A stretch of DNA of 64,000 nt from Novosphingobium sp. PP1Y (GCF_000253255.1 NC_015583.1:682001-746000), one strand, 5' to 3'. Counted from the first letter of the stretch, positions 8,344 to 17,274 are shown. Notes: generated by a model from the letters alone, not told the origin. Numbers and translations: made by a program.

Positions 8344-10332
8344 TTACAGGCTGCGCGCGGCCATGTGTCCTTCGCGGATTGCGGTCTGCAGATAGCGCGG
8401 GCTGCGCACGTCGCCCACAGCGATCACGGGGAAGGGGGCATCGCCCAGTTCGTCGAGCAGGTCCCGATTGGGCGCATTGTGCGAGACGAACACGACCGTA
8501 TCGGCATCGATGTGGAAGGCCCCGCCGCCGAAGCGTTGCCTGACCTCCACGCCGCCGTCGCCGACCCCGAGCAATTCGCCATAGGTGACGAGGCGCAGGT
8601 TCCCGTTCGCGGCCAGCCGTTCGAGCGCGGCTTCATCGCTGAGCGCGGGTTCGAGGCCGGGGGCGAAGGACTTGTGGGGTGTCACGAAGGTTACCGCGAG
8701 GCCTTTGGCGACGAGGTATTCGGCAGCGGCGACTGCTTCGTAGTGCCCGGTATCGTCGAACACGACGGCGCGGCTCCCCCAATGGCGGTTGCTGCCCTCG
8801 GTCAGCACTTCATGGCTCGAGACGACTGAACCATGATCCATGCCCGTGGCTACGAGGCCGGGCGAGCGGTGCTGCGCGCCGTCCAGGCGCGGCAGTGAAC
8901 CGGTCGCCACGATGACGGCATCGGGCGCGTAGTCTGCGATGTCCTCGGCATCGATGTAGGTCGACAGGCGGATGTCGACGCTGCAGCGGCGCACCTCGCG
9001 CTCCAGCCAGTGCACGATATCGGCGATCCCGGCGCGCCGGGGTGCGAGTGCGGCGATATTGACGGCGCCGCCCAGATGGGGGGAGGCCTCCGCGAGCACG
9101 ACCTTGTGGCCACGCATGGCGGCAACCCGGGCAGCTTCCAGTCCCGCAGGTCCGCCGCCGACGACCAGCACCCGCCTCGGGTCGGCCGATGGCCGGATCA
9201 GCTCTTCCGACAACGAGGCTTCCATCCCGACCGCGACATTGACGGTGCAGCCTATCTGGCCGCGAGTGAGCAGGCCGCCGATACAGCCGTGGTTGCAGCC
9301 GATGCACGGACGCACGTCGTCGGCCCGTCCCTCCATGGTCTTGTGCACGAGTGCGGGGTCGGCGATGTGCGCGCGGGTCATGCCGACCAGATCGCCGTCG
9401 CCTTCGCGGATCACCTGCTCGGCTTCCTCAAGTGTGCGGAAGCGACCCGTGACAATGACCGGGACCTTGCTGGCGTGGGCCGCGGGCCGGTCGCCCTCCA
9501 GTTCATAGCCCGCCGGCTCGTGCATGGCCCCGATGATCTTGTGCGGATTGTAGTCGGTACCTGAGGAGAGATTGAGGAAGTCTATGAGTCCTCTTTCCGT
9601 AAAATGGCCGGCAATGTGCCTGACGTCATCGGGCGAAAGTCCGCCTTCGAACGGCTCGCTGCTCAGGCGGACGCCCAGCGCCATGGTGTCGGGGATTGCT
9701 GCACGAACCGCCTCGAGCAGCCTGACCGGGAGGCGGATGCGGTTCTCGAAGCTGCCGCCGTAGGCATCCTCGCGCCGGTTGTAGAGAGGTGAGAGGAACT
9801 GCTGCAGGAGGTAGCCATGCGCCATGTGCAGTTCGACGCCGTCGAGCCCGCCATCGGCACAGTCGCGCGCTGCCTTGACGTAGCATTCGACGAGGAAATC
9901 CATCTGTGCAAGCGTCATTGGCTGCGACGGGATGCCGACCATGGCCCCGACACTGTCCGACGAGGACCACGGGGGCGAGCCGTCCAGTTCGGGAACCTCG
10001 TTGCCGAGGTGGCCGATCTGCTGGAAGATCTTCATGCCGTGCGGTGCGCATTGCGCGGCGAGATCCCGGTAGCCTTCGACCAGACCCGGCGCGCCGGAAA
10101 CGAGGAAGGGGTAAGCGCTGGAGCCCACGGCAAGGGCTTCGATGATGGTCAGCCCCACGCCGCCTTTTGCGCGCTCGACGTGGTAGGCGATCAGGGCCGG
10201 ATTCATCGTCCCCTTGCCGATTCCGGTGCCATGCCCGGTGCGCACCACACGGTTCGGAACGCGGACCGGCCCGATCGCGATAGGCGACAGGACGTGTGAC
10301 AGGTTGGCACGCGCGTTCTCGACCAGATGCAT
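8344..10332 (-). CDS. NADH:flavin oxidoreductase / 2,4-dienoyl-CoA-reductase-like (OYE + FAD/NAD domains)
   Basis: A 662-residue iron-sulfur flavoenzyme. The N-terminal TIM barrel of the old-yellow-enzyme type covers about 1-340 and binds FMN. The [4Fe-4S] cluster has the classic spacing C-x2-C-x3-C-x11-C (CIGCNHGCIGGLLTRGQIGC). An FAD/NAD(P)-binding half follows (VLVVGGGPAGLEAARVAA). This is the layout of FadH, trimethylamine dehydrogenase and related reductases; the barrel contains HMAHGYLLQQFLSP. It likely reduces an unsaturated intermediate using NAD(P)H. It is convergent with the LuxR gene (8 bases between stops) and its ATG at 10332 lies downstream of GAGAGGG. Confidence 0.92.
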   Translation of the reverse strand: MHLVENARANLSHVLSPIAIGPVRVPNRVVRTGHGTGIGKGTMNPALIAYHVERAKGGVGLTIIEALAVGSSAYPFLVSGAPGLVEGYRDLAAQCAPHGMKIFQQIGHLGNEVPELDGSPPWSSSDSVGAMVGIPSQPMTLAQMDFLVECYVKAARDCADGGLDGVELHMAHGYLLQQFLSPLYNRREDAYGGSFENRIRLPVRLLEAVRAAIPDTMALGVRLSSEPFEGGLSPDDVRHIAGHFTERGLIDFLNLSSGTDYNPHKIIGAMHEPAGYELEGDRPAAHASKVPVIVTGRFRTLEEAEQVIREGDGDLVGMTRAHIADPALVHKTMEGRADDVRPCIGCNHGCIGGLLTRGQIGCTVNVAVGMEASLSEELIRPSADPRRVLVVGGGPAGLEAARVAAMRGHKVVLAEASPHLGGAVNIAALAPRRAGIADIVHWLEREVRRCSVDIRLSTYIDAEDIADYAPDAVIVATGSLPRLDGAQHRSPGLVATGMDHGSVVSSHEVLTEGSNRHWGSRAVVFDDTGHYEAVAAAEYLVAKGLAVTFVTPHKSFAPGLEPALSDEAALERLAANGNLRLVTYGELLGVGDGGVEVRQRFGGGAFHIDADTVVFVSHNAPNRDLLDELGDAPFPVIAVGDVRSPRYLQTAIREGHMAARSL

Positions 10333-10512
10333 GATCCCTCTCCTCTCGCTGCAGCGCTCGCCGCTCGCGCGGCCTTGCTGCTGGGTTCAGTTGAGGGGAG
10401 GCCCGAAGAGCGCGCAACCTGCCAAATGGCTAGTCGATCGCGCGCATGGGCTCAGGAGCTTTCCGTCAGGAGGCCGCAGGAGGAGGAGTGATCCGGCCCT
10501 GCTCTGTGCAGG

Positions 10513-10773
10513 TCAGGCTGAAATCGACTGGACCCGCAAGTGGTCGCTTACATCGATGACCGTCAGCGAATTGCCTTCCAGCCGGTCGAGATCGCTGAAG
10601 GCTTTTTCGATGGCGACGCGCTTTTCCAGGATCAGGCGCGCGACGCCTTCGGTCAGGCCGCCTTCATCGCCCACGCGCCCCAGTGCGGCCGCGATGTCGG
10701 CCACGATGGCGCTCGACGGTTCGTAGTGGAGATTGCCCTTTTCGTCTCTGTAGGCTTCGATCACGGATGCCAT
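10513..10773 (-). CDS. Small conserved-looking hypothetical protein
   Basis: An 86-residue soluble, acidic protein with no recognised domain. It opens MASVIEAYRDEKGNLHYEPS, where the YRDEKGNLHYEP stretch looks like a short beta hairpin, followed by a helical region and a closing segment. A GAGGAGGGC ribosome site precedes the ATG at 10773. It lies about 180 bases upstream of the flavoenzyme on the same strand and could be expressed with it. Function unknown. Confidence 0.6.
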   Translation of the reverse strand: MASVIEAYRDEKGNLHYEPSSAIVADIAAALGRVGDEGGLTEGVARLILEKRVAIEKAFSDLDRLEGNSLTVIDVSDHLRVQSISA

Positions 10774-11024
10774 AATGCCCTCCTCGCCATGGCCCGCGCA
10801 AAGTGATGGCGAGCCGGGTTTCAACACGGATATTGGCAACCCTTGCGGCGGGAGAATCGGTGATCTCGCGCAGGGTTCAGGATAGCGTAAAACTGCCCGC
10901 GGAGTCAGCTTTTGCGATGAGCTGACGCGGCGACCTGCATTCCCCAATGCTTTCAGCGAGCTGCAGCAACAGGCACTGGGGAAGGACAGGATCCGCGGCA
11001 AGAATGCGCTCGCGGCCGCTGCGA

Positions 11025-11828
11025 TCAGACTGCGAAGGCGATCCAGGCGACGAGGTGGGCGGCAGGTACGAAGAAGGCCTGCGCGAGCACGGTTCCGGCG
11101 AGGCGGCTGAAGCTGATCCAGACGATCGTGCGGCGAAAAAGCGGATCGCTGACCCGGCCTTCGACGACGTCGTCGGTCATCACCGAGAGCTGCGGATCGA
11201 TCAGCGCGAAGAGCAGGATCGTCGCAAAGCCGTTGATCACGGCAGATAGCTGCGAGGCGGTCACGCGATATTGCGGATTGAGGTAACCGGCATAGAGCGA
11301 GGCCAGTACACCGACTGTGATCAGTGCCTGTGCCAGGCAATTGGCCAACAGGACACCCCAGCCAACGCCCCGCGGCCTGGCCAGCTCGCGCAAATGCTCA
11401 AGGCGCGGGGCGCGCACCGATGTGCGGATCGAGCGCAAGCCGGCTGGAGATGCGGCACGCAGCAACATGCGGCTGGTCGAGCGGTGGCGCTGGAAATAGC
11501 CGATGGCATTGACGAAGAGGCGCTGGCTAGTCGGGATCAGTGCGATCCCGAGGGCAACGGCGAGTGTTGCCGACATCAGCACCATGCGGAAGTCGCCCAG
11601 CAGTGCATCGCCGCCGCCGATCGCCAGCCGGCTTTCGATCCGCTTGGCAAGGAAGGGCCCAAGGAAACTGTTCGAGGTGCGGCTGACGAGGACGAGGATG
11701 TTGAAGAGGGCAAAGCTCATCGCGATCCTGCGCGTGCGCACCCCGGCGATGCGCGCTGCGTAGGCCAGCGTTCCGATCAGGTTGATGCCTGCAGTGAGCA
11801 GACAGATGACCACGAGTTGCACGTCCAT
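11025..11828 (-). CDS. amj: Lipid II flippase, Amj family (DUF2837)
   Basis: A 267-residue polytopic membrane protein with about six hydrophobic helices. The N-terminal part has the family hallmark TLAYAARIAGVRTRRIAM, then FALFNILVLVSRTSNSF, as in Bacillus subtilis Amj (YdaH). In that organism Amj substitutes for MurJ in flipping lipid II across the membrane during peptidoglycan synthesis. The length matches the family. It is followed on the same strand by nothing close and preceded by the TauE/SafE gene, with a 41-base gap. Whether it flips lipid II in this bacterium is inferred from family membership only. Confidence 0.8.
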   Translation of the reverse strand: MDVQLVVICLLTAGINLIGTLAYAARIAGVRTRRIAMSFALFNILVLVSRTSNSFLGPFLAKRIESRLAIGGGDALLGDFRMVLMSATLAVALGIALIPTSQRLFVNAIGYFQRHRSTSRMLLRAASPAGLRSIRTSVRAPRLEHLRELARPRGVGWGVLLANCLAQALITVGVLASLYAGYLNPQYRVTASQLSAVINGFATILLFALIDPQLSVMTDDVVEGRVSDPLFRRTIVWISFSRLAGTVLAQAFFVPAAHLVAWIAFAV

Positions 11829-11869
11829 GTGTTCAAGCCTTCAACCGGCGGGCCATCGGGTCACCGGCG

Positions 11870-12742
11870 TCACTTCTGACCCGAGCTCCCCGGCGCCGCA
11901 AGAGTGCCGGTGGCGGAACTTGCGGATGACTTTGCCCCCGCTTCGGCAGGCGAAGACGCCTTGACGAAAAGCTGCCACGACGAAAGCGCCAGGACGATTG
12001 CGAGCAAGGGCCTCAGGATCCTTTCGGGTGCGCGGGTGGACAGCAGGCTTCCGACAATCACTCCGGGAATGGAGCCGACGAGGAGGTTCGTCAGCAAGGT
12101 GCCGTCGACATCTCCGATGATCCAGTGGCCGAAGCCTGCAATCAGGGCGAGCGGCACGGCATGGGCGATGTCCGAGCCGACGATGCGGACCATAGGCAGG
12201 CGCGGGTAAAGCATCAGCAGGATCGTTACGCCGATCGCGCCTGCACCCACCGAAGAGATTGAGACGGCGGTGCCGATCGCCGCGCCGAGCACGACGGTAG
12301 CGCCGGTCACCCGAGATGTCGGCTCAAGCGGTCCGCGGTCTTTCGCAAAACGGGCGAGACGGCTGCGGAAGATCACGGTGCATGCGGTGATCGCCAGCAG
12401 AAGGGCCAGTGAGAACAGGATGATATGCTGGCTGCGGTCGCTGACCTTGCCAAGATTGGCAATGATCGCAAGCGTCAGGATCGTGGCGGGAACGCTGCCA
12501 TAGGCCAGCCTGCGCACGATCTTCCAGTCCACCGTATCACGCCAGCCGTGTACTGCCGTACCGGTAATCTTGGTCATCGCGGCATAGAGCAGGTCGGTAC
12601 CTACCGCCGTCTGGGGGCTGACCCCGAACATCAGGACCAGCAGCGGTGTCATCAGCGAACCGCCGCCAACGCCGGTCATGCCAACGAGCAGGCCGACCAG
12701 AAGCCCCGCCAGGGCATGAAGCAGATCCAGTTGATCAAGCAT
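11870..12742 (-). CDS. Sulfite exporter TauE/SafE family protein
   Basis: A 290-residue membrane protein with about eight helices and the duplicated TauE/SafE signature: GLLVGLLVGMTGVGGGSLMTP in the first half and GAAIGTAVSISSVGAGAIG in the second. The family moves sulfite, sulfoacetate or other organosulfur anions across the inner membrane, but most members are untested. A low-complexity Ala/Ser-rich tail (about 265-290) follows the last helix. It is probably co-transcribed with amj downstream. No sulfur-metabolism genes are adjacent, so the substrate is open. Confidence 0.88.
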   Translation of the reverse strand: MLDQLDLLHALAGLLVGLLVGMTGVGGGSLMTPLLVLMFGVSPQTAVGTDLLYAAMTKITGTAVHGWRDTVDWKIVRRLAYGSVPATILTLAIIANLGKVSDRSQHIILFSLALLLAITACTVIFRSRLARFAKDRGPLEPTSRVTGATVVLGAAIGTAVSISSVGAGAIGVTILLMLYPRLPMVRIVGSDIAHAVPLALIAGFGHWIIGDVDGTLLTNLLVGSIPGVIVGSLLSTRAPERILRPLLAIVLALSSWQLFVKASSPAEAGAKSSASSATGTLAAPGSSGQK

Positions 12743-12921
12743 GTTCCAAGACCCCCAAAAATCCCGGCGCGCGCAAGAGCATCGGTGCTCGTCCGCCCGG
12801 AATCCCTGTTGCGTGGTTTAAACTCTACCTATGTAATAGACAAATGGAGATTCACTTTCACGGCGCGAAGAGCAGATTTGCCTGAAGCGGACGGTCTGCG
12901 ACCGGTGCGCTTGACCCGCTA

Positions 12922-12945
12922 GAGGCAGGGCTCGCACCCTGCCTC
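12922..12945 (-). terminator. Hairpin terminator candidate
   Basis: A perfect 9-bp stem, GAGGCAGGG (12922-12930) and CCCTGCCTC (12937-12945), with a six-base loop. It lies about 45 bases beyond the stop of the small minus-strand gene at 12989. No T-run follows, so it could be a processing or rho-assisted site rather than a strong intrinsic terminator. Confidence 0.5.
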
Positions 12946-12988
12946 ATGATGGATGGGAGTGTCTCGTATCCGCTTTCCGGCGCGGTGA

Positions 12989-13189
12989 TCAGCTCTTGGG
13001 CGTAACCCAGACTTCGACAGGAGTGATGAACTTGCCGGGAGCAGGCTTGCCGACATGGACACGGTCGGCGGTCACCTGTTCACCATTCTCAAGGTGAAAG
13101 GTGACCCAGGGCTTGGGCATCCGTTCGAATTTCATCTTCTGGATCGCAAGACCCGTGGTCGAATTCATGATCGTGGCAATGATACTCAT
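12989..13189 (-). CDS. Small hypothetical protein
   Basis: A 66-residue protein with an amphipathic N-terminus and a beta-rich remainder (PWVTFHLENGEQVTADRV, then PVEVWVTPKS). No domain is recognised. The ATG at 13189 has only a weak upstream purine stretch. The downstream hairpin at 12922-12945 supports a real transcript. It could be a small PRC-barrel-like or SH3-like fold, but that is a guess. Confidence 0.5.
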   Translation of the reverse strand: MSIIATIMNSTTGLAIQKMKFERMPKPWVTFHLENGEQVTADRVHVGKPAPGKFITPVEVWVTPKS

Positions 13190-13375
13190 GTCCGGCCGTT
13201 AGCCGGGCCGCGATTGCCGCGTCCAGTCGGTACGGCGGGTTATCCTGTGGTTGGCAAAGCCGCCCGCCGCTATGCCTTGCCTCGCACCTGGAGGAAGGCC
13301 CCTGCGGACGATTTCTCTGATCCTGCACTTTGCGTTATGCCACTGCTTTACAAGGTCAATGGAGGAGATGACGCG

Positions 13376-14947
13376 ATGAGGCAGGCCTTGCGCCGTTTTT
13401 CGAGACTGGCCGCTCTCATGCTGGCTTGCGCTGCGCTGGGCAATGCGCCGCCGCCATCGCCGGCCGAGCTTTTCGGCAACCTCTTCATAGCGGTGCAGGA
13501 GCGCCGTATCTTCGATGACAACAAGACCTTTGCCGATGCCATCCCGCAAAAGCCGCCTGCCGAAATCATGACCGACTACCGCGCTGCGCCCCCAGTGGAC
13601 GACAAGGCGCTCAGGTCTTTCGTCCTCGAACGCTTTACCGTGCCCGGTGTCAACGATTCCGGGAAAGCGGGCCTGCGCGCGCATATTCGCAACCTCTGGC
13701 CGCAACTGGTTCGCCAGCCAGCACCCGTGATCCCGGGCGAATCGCGCATTGCGCTTCCGGGCCCCTATGTCGTGCCCGGCGGGCGCTTCCGCGAGATCTA
13801 TTACTGGGACAGCTATTTCACCATGCTGGGTCTTGCCGCGGATGGCGAACATGCGCTGGTGGAATCGATGCTTGACGATTTTACCAGCTTGATCGAGCGC
13901 TTCGGCCATATCCCGAACGGCACGCGCACCTACTACGTCAGTCGATCGCAGCCGCCTTTCTTCGCCCTGATGCTCGACATTTCGAAGGAGCCCGATGCGG
14001 CAGTGCAGGCACGCCGGCTGCAGGCGCTGCGCAGCGAATACGCGTTCTGGATGGCAGGAAGTGCGTGCGCCGGGCGGCAGAGGGCTTGCTTGCGCGTCGT
14101 GCGCATGCCCGATGGCAGCCTCCTCAACCGTTACTGGGACAACCGCGACAGCCCGCGCGATGAATCCTTTGCCGAGGACCGGGCGAGCGCAAACGCGGCT
14201 TCGGGGCGACCTTCCGGGCAGATCTATCGCGATTTGCGCGCCGCTGCGGAAAGCGGCTGGGATTTCTCCTCGCGCTGGCTGGCCGATGGCAGGACGCTTC
14301 CCACGATACGCACGACCGAAGTCGTCCCCGTCGATCTCAATGCGTTGCTCTGGGCGATGGAGCGGCGCATTGCCCGGGGCTGCGGTGAGGCAGGCGATGC
14401 TCCTTGCTCGCAGGACTTCGCGCATCGCGCGGATCGTCGCAAGCGGGCTATGGATCGCTTTCTGTGGCAGGCAGGCGAAGGCCGCTATGCCGACTGGCTG
14501 CTTGCCGAAGGGCAGCCTTCGGCCACGCTATCGGCCGCAACGCTCTATCCGCTCTTTGTCGGTATGGCTTCAAGGCAGCAGGCCGATGCCGTTGCCGAGC
14601 TCACCCGCGCAAAACTCCTCGCGCCCGGTGGACTCAGGACGACGCTGACACGTACCGGGCAGCAATGGGATGCTCCGAACGGCTGGGCGCCGCTGCAGTG
14701 GATCGCGGTGAGCGGCCTCGATCGCAATGGCCATGGAGGGCTTGCCCGAACGATTGCCATGCGCTGGACCGCGACCGTTGAACGCACTTATGAAGGGACG
14801 GGCAAGATGCTGGAGAAGTACGACGTTGAGGAAAGCCTTCCCGGCGGCGGCGGAGAATACCCGTTGCAGGACGGATTCGGCTGGACCAACGGCGTCGCCA
14901 GCGCACTGCTCGATCGTTACCCAGCCCTCGAACGGGCAGCGCCCTAG
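13376..14947 (+). CDS. treA: Periplasmic trehalase (GH37)
   Basis: A 523-residue glycoside hydrolase family 37 enzyme that splits trehalose into two glucose molecules. A signal peptide spans about 1-24 (LAALMLACAALGNA). Both trehalase signatures are present: PGGRFREIYYWDSYF and QQWDAPNGWAPLQW. The catalytic acid/base pair by family comparison is D296 (in ESGWDFSSRW) and E494 (in GGEYPLQDGFGWTNG). The ATG at 13376 has GGAGGAG 8 bases upstream and a clean signal peptide; a longer in-frame start at 13055 would overlap the antisense gene and is rejected. Its stop overlaps the stop of the convergent gene at 14944. Confidence 0.92.
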   Translation: MRQALRRFSRLAALMLACAALGNAPPPSPAELFGNLFIAVQERRIFDDNKTFADAIPQKPPAEIMTDYRAAPPVDDKALRSFVLERFTVPGVNDSGKAGLRAHIRNLWPQLVRQPAPVIPGESRIALPGPYVVPGGRFREIYYWDSYFTMLGLAADGEHALVESMLDDFTSLIERFGHIPNGTRTYYVSRSQPPFFALMLDISKEPDAAVQARRLQALRSEYAFWMAGSACAGRQRACLRVVRMPDGSLLNRYWDNRDSPRDESFAEDRASANAASGRPSGQIYRDLRAAAESGWDFSSRWLADGRTLPTIRTTEVVPVDLNALLWAMERRIARGCGEAGDAPCSQDFAHRADRRKRAMDRFLWQAGEGRYADWLLAEGQPSATLSAATLYPLFVGMASRQQADAVAELTRAKLLAPGGLRTTLTRTGQQWDAPNGWAPLQWIAVSGLDRNGHGGLARTIAMRWTATVERTYEGTGKMLEKYDVEESLPGGGGEYPLQDGFGWTNGVASALLDRYPALERAAP

Positions 14948-15555
14948 TCGTTCGCCTGGTCTTTGTCGGGGGCAGCCTGCGTCATGACCTTGTAGGCGCC
15001 TTGCATCAGGGCGGTGACTTCGTCGTTGCTCAGGACATGATGCGGTTCGTAGCCAAGGCCCACCCGCCCGGTGTGTCGCCAGAGATCGACGTATAGCCCC
15101 TTGTTGGGACCGAACGTAGAGAGGATATGCCGGGCGAGCCTGGCCGGCCCCGTGCTTGAATAGGCCGTGCGGAAAATCGATATGTCGACGATGTAGGGGC
15201 CGATCATTGCCCAGACGTGGCCGTCCCAATCCGGATTGGACGCCGCGAAGACCTGCGCTCCGTCAATGGGTTCTCGCTTGCCGAAGACCGGGACACCTTC
15301 CACTGTCAGCGTGCCTGCGACAAGATAGACCGGCGCGCTCAGGCGCCCTTCAAGGCTTACGGCGAGGGCGGCGCTCATCAGGGCACATGCACCCGGGATT
15401 GGAGGAAATACCTTGAGCAGGTCGACCGCGCGCGCCGACAGCGCGGCGCGATCGCTGTCCGACATCCGGTAGGCCTTGAATGCCTTGGCTGCGGGCCATC
15501 CATGGTCGATGGATACGAGCTTTCCAAGCTCGGCGAGATTACGGGCAATCGACAT
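14944..15555 (-). CDS. Hypothetical protein with possible transglutaminase/papain-like Cys-His-Asp triad
   Basis: A 203-residue soluble protein of unassigned family. Residues in the right order and context for a thiol enzyme are visible: C57 at the start of a helix (PIPGACALMSAALAV), H113 after a strand (DWDGHVWAMIG) and D124 on the next strand (YIVDISIF). A Cys at a helix start followed by GHVW and an Asp about ten residues later is typical of transglutaminase-like and arylamine-N-acetyltransferase-like folds. An AGGGGG ribosome site precedes the ATG at 15555. It converges on treA with overlapping stops. The fold call is inference. Confidence 0.6.
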   Translation of the reverse strand: MSIARNLAELGKLVSIDHGWPAAKAFKAYRMSDSDRAALSARAVDLLKVFPPIPGACALMSAALAVSLEGRLSAPVYLVAGTLTVEGVPVFGKREPIDGAQVFAASNPDWDGHVWAMIGPYIVDISIFRTAYSSTGPARLARHILSTFGPNKGLYVDLWRHTGRVGLGYEPHHVLSNDEVTALMQGAYKVMTQAAPDKDQAND

Positions 15556-15749
15556 GCGGGCCCCCTAGGCCCATCCTTGCAGGGATGCCAGCGGGATCGA
15601 GCGCGGCGATGCTTTCAAGCGAAGGGTCTCCAAACCGGAGGCACATTCGTTCTGGCGTGCGGCGTCCGCGCTGCTAAGGGCTCTGCCCTGCACCTCACCA
15701 GAACCGCTCCGATTATCCTGGTCGGAGCGTGCAAGCGGAATGGAAAGTC

Positions 15750-16154
15750 ATGAAAACCAAGCACAGTCTCGAAGCCGCCGACGTCAAGGCGATCCTTGCT
15801 GCCGCAGAAGCCGAAGCCGTCACGAACGGCTGGGCCGTGGCGATCGCCGTCGTCGATGACGGGGGGCACCTGCTTGGTATGCTGCGCCTCGACGGGGCCG
15901 CCCCGAGCACTGCGCACATGGCCCCGGCCAAGGCGCTGACCTCGATCATGGGCCGGCGCGAATCCAATGTCTACGAGGAGATGATCCGCAACGGCCGCGT
16001 GTCGATGCTGTCGGCACCGGCCATGGGGGCGCTGCTCGAGGGCGGCGTGCCGATCGTGGTCGATGGCGATTTCGTGGGCGCGGTGGGCGTCTCCGGCGTC
16101 AAGTCCGACCAGGACGCCCAGATCGCCAAGGCGGGTATCGCCGCGATCGTTTGA
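15750..16154 (+). CDS. GlcG/HbpS family heme-binding-type protein (DUF336)
   Basis: A 134-residue single-domain protein. Hallmarks are AIAVVDDGGHLLGMLRLDGA near residue 30 and a C-terminal glycine-rich strand GGVPIVVDGDFVGAVGVSG. Members bind heme or cobalamin, or act as accessory proteins beside glycolate, propanediol or other oxidation genes. The ATG at 15750, preceded by GGAAAG, is preferred to one seven codons upstream. It stands alone here and converges on the DUF998 gene. The family is secure, the role is not. Confidence 0.88.
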   Translation: MKTKHSLEAADVKAILAAAEAEAVTNGWAVAIAVVDDGGHLLGMLRLDGAAPSTAHMAPAKALTSIMGRRESNVYEEMIRNGRVSMLSAPAMGALLEGGVPIVVDGDFVGAVGVSGVKSDQDAQIAKAGIAAIV

Positions 16155-16159
16155 CGCGA

Positions 16160-16888
16160 TCAGGTCGCGCCGGTTTCGGCCGGCGCGGCTGTTTCGAACC
16201 TTGAGCCGGCGACTAGAAGCGTCAGGCCTGTCACGATCTCCCAAGCGGTGATCGGGTATATGCTGGCTCGTTCCAGTACGCCGTCGGGCAGGACGGCCGC
16301 ACCCCCGATCCGATTGAATTCGAGCAGGGCAAGGCTGCCCAGTCCGAACAGGCCAAGCGCTGCACTCGCCCTCTGCCAGGCCAGCGGCAGGCCCAGGCGC
16401 CGTGCAAGCATGGCCGCGGCAATCAGTGCGAAGTTTCCGCCCAGTATCGCCAGGGCTGCGCCAAGGACATGGTATTGACCGATGCCTGAAACCAGCTCGC
16501 GGCTGCCGCTGTGAACGAGCCCGACCAGTACCGTTCCGGCTGAGTGAATGAGGGCCAGCGCCAGAAAGATTGCGGCCCATGGTTTTACGCTGCTCGTCGC
16601 TCCGACTTTCGTTCTTGGCATGAGCCAGACAGCGACCACGCTCGCCGCGGCGAACAGCGCGCCGTCGAGGATGAACCCGCACCAGTTCATGACCCAGGCA
16701 AGACCGGAGCGCAGCACGCGGCCGTCGATGACATCGGCATAAGGCACGCCAAGATCGCTGACGTAGTTGCTCGCATAGCTATAGCCCGGGAAGGCGGCAG
16801 CGGAGATCATCTCGGCTGACAGGTAACACAGGCCTGCAAGGAGCCACAGCCATGCGGCCGGACGCGATTGATGCGATTCACCGTTCAT
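16160..16888 (-). CDS. DUF998 membrane protein
   Basis: A 242-residue integral membrane protein with about six helices. The DUF998 hallmarks are YASNYVSDLGVPYAD near the N-terminus and HSGSRELVSGIGQYHVLGAALA in the middle. The function of the family is unknown. Two starts are possible, ATG at 16888 or at 16918; the shorter is chosen because the fold begins soon after it, but neither has a good ribosome site. It converges on the GlcG-like gene with 5 bases between stops. Confidence 0.82.
   Translation of the reverse strand: MNGESHQSRPAAWLWLLAGLCYLSAEMISAAAFPGYSYASNYVSDLGVPYADVIDGRVLRSGLAWVMNWCGFILDGALFAAASVVAVWLMPRTKVGATSSVKPWAAIFLALALIHSAGTVLVGLVHSGSRELVSGIGQYHVLGAALAILGGNFALIAAAMLARRLGLPLAWQRASAALGLFGLGSLALLEFNRIGGAAVLPDGVLERASIYPITAWEIVTGLTLLVAGSRFETAAPAETGAT
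16166..16187 (+). terminator. GC-rich hairpin after the GlcG-like gene
   Basis: An 8-bp perfect stem, CGCGCCGG (16166-16173) and CCGGCGCG (16180-16187), with a six-base loop, lies 12 bases after the stop at 16154 and is followed by GCTGTTTCG. It falls inside the 3' end of the opposing DUF998 gene, so it could simply reflect coding sequence. Confidence 0.4.
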
Positions 16889-17055
16889 TTGCAGTGGGTG
16901 CCCTGATCTGCCGTGCAATTTCAGTCGCCTGCGCGCCGCATCGGCCGATGCTTACGCTCATGCTATTGTTCGAAAAGCAATCGTCGGCAAGGTTCGCAAC
17001 CGGCTGGCGAGACCTCTTGCTGGCAATGTGATAGCCAGTCAGGGCCTGTATCCTC

Positions 17056-17271
17056 TTACACTCTCCCGTTCCACAGCTTCGCGGCTTCCTCGTGCTCCGA
17101 CCGGGGCGGGCCTTCCGCGCCGCATGTCTTGCACATGACCGAGAATTGCCGCGCATAGACATGCTCGAAGTAACCCACATCACGTGAGCCGCAGAAAGGG
17201 CACGCCTTCAGATTGGAACAGGCGGGCCCGGAATATGCCCGCGGTTGATCGCCCGTCGCCGTTGCGCGCAT
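17056..17271 (-). CDS. Lar-family (restriction alleviation-like) zinc ribbon protein
   Basis: A 71-residue protein. Two CxxC knuckles, C24-PF-C27 and C47-KT-C50, form a zinc ribbon, followed by the family ending GAEGPPRSEHEEAAKLWNGR. Phage Lar proteins relieve type I restriction; many chromosomal relatives are simply small zinc ribbons of unknown role. Its ATG is 3 bases after the stop of the metallo-beta-lactamase-fold gene, so it is the last gene of that operon. No phage genes are near, so anti-restriction activity is doubtful. Confidence 0.75.
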   Translation of the reverse strand: MRATATGDQPRAYSGPACSNLKACPFCGSRDVGYFEHVYARQFSVMCKTCGAEGPPRSEHEEAAKLWNGRV

Positions 17272-17274
17272 GGC

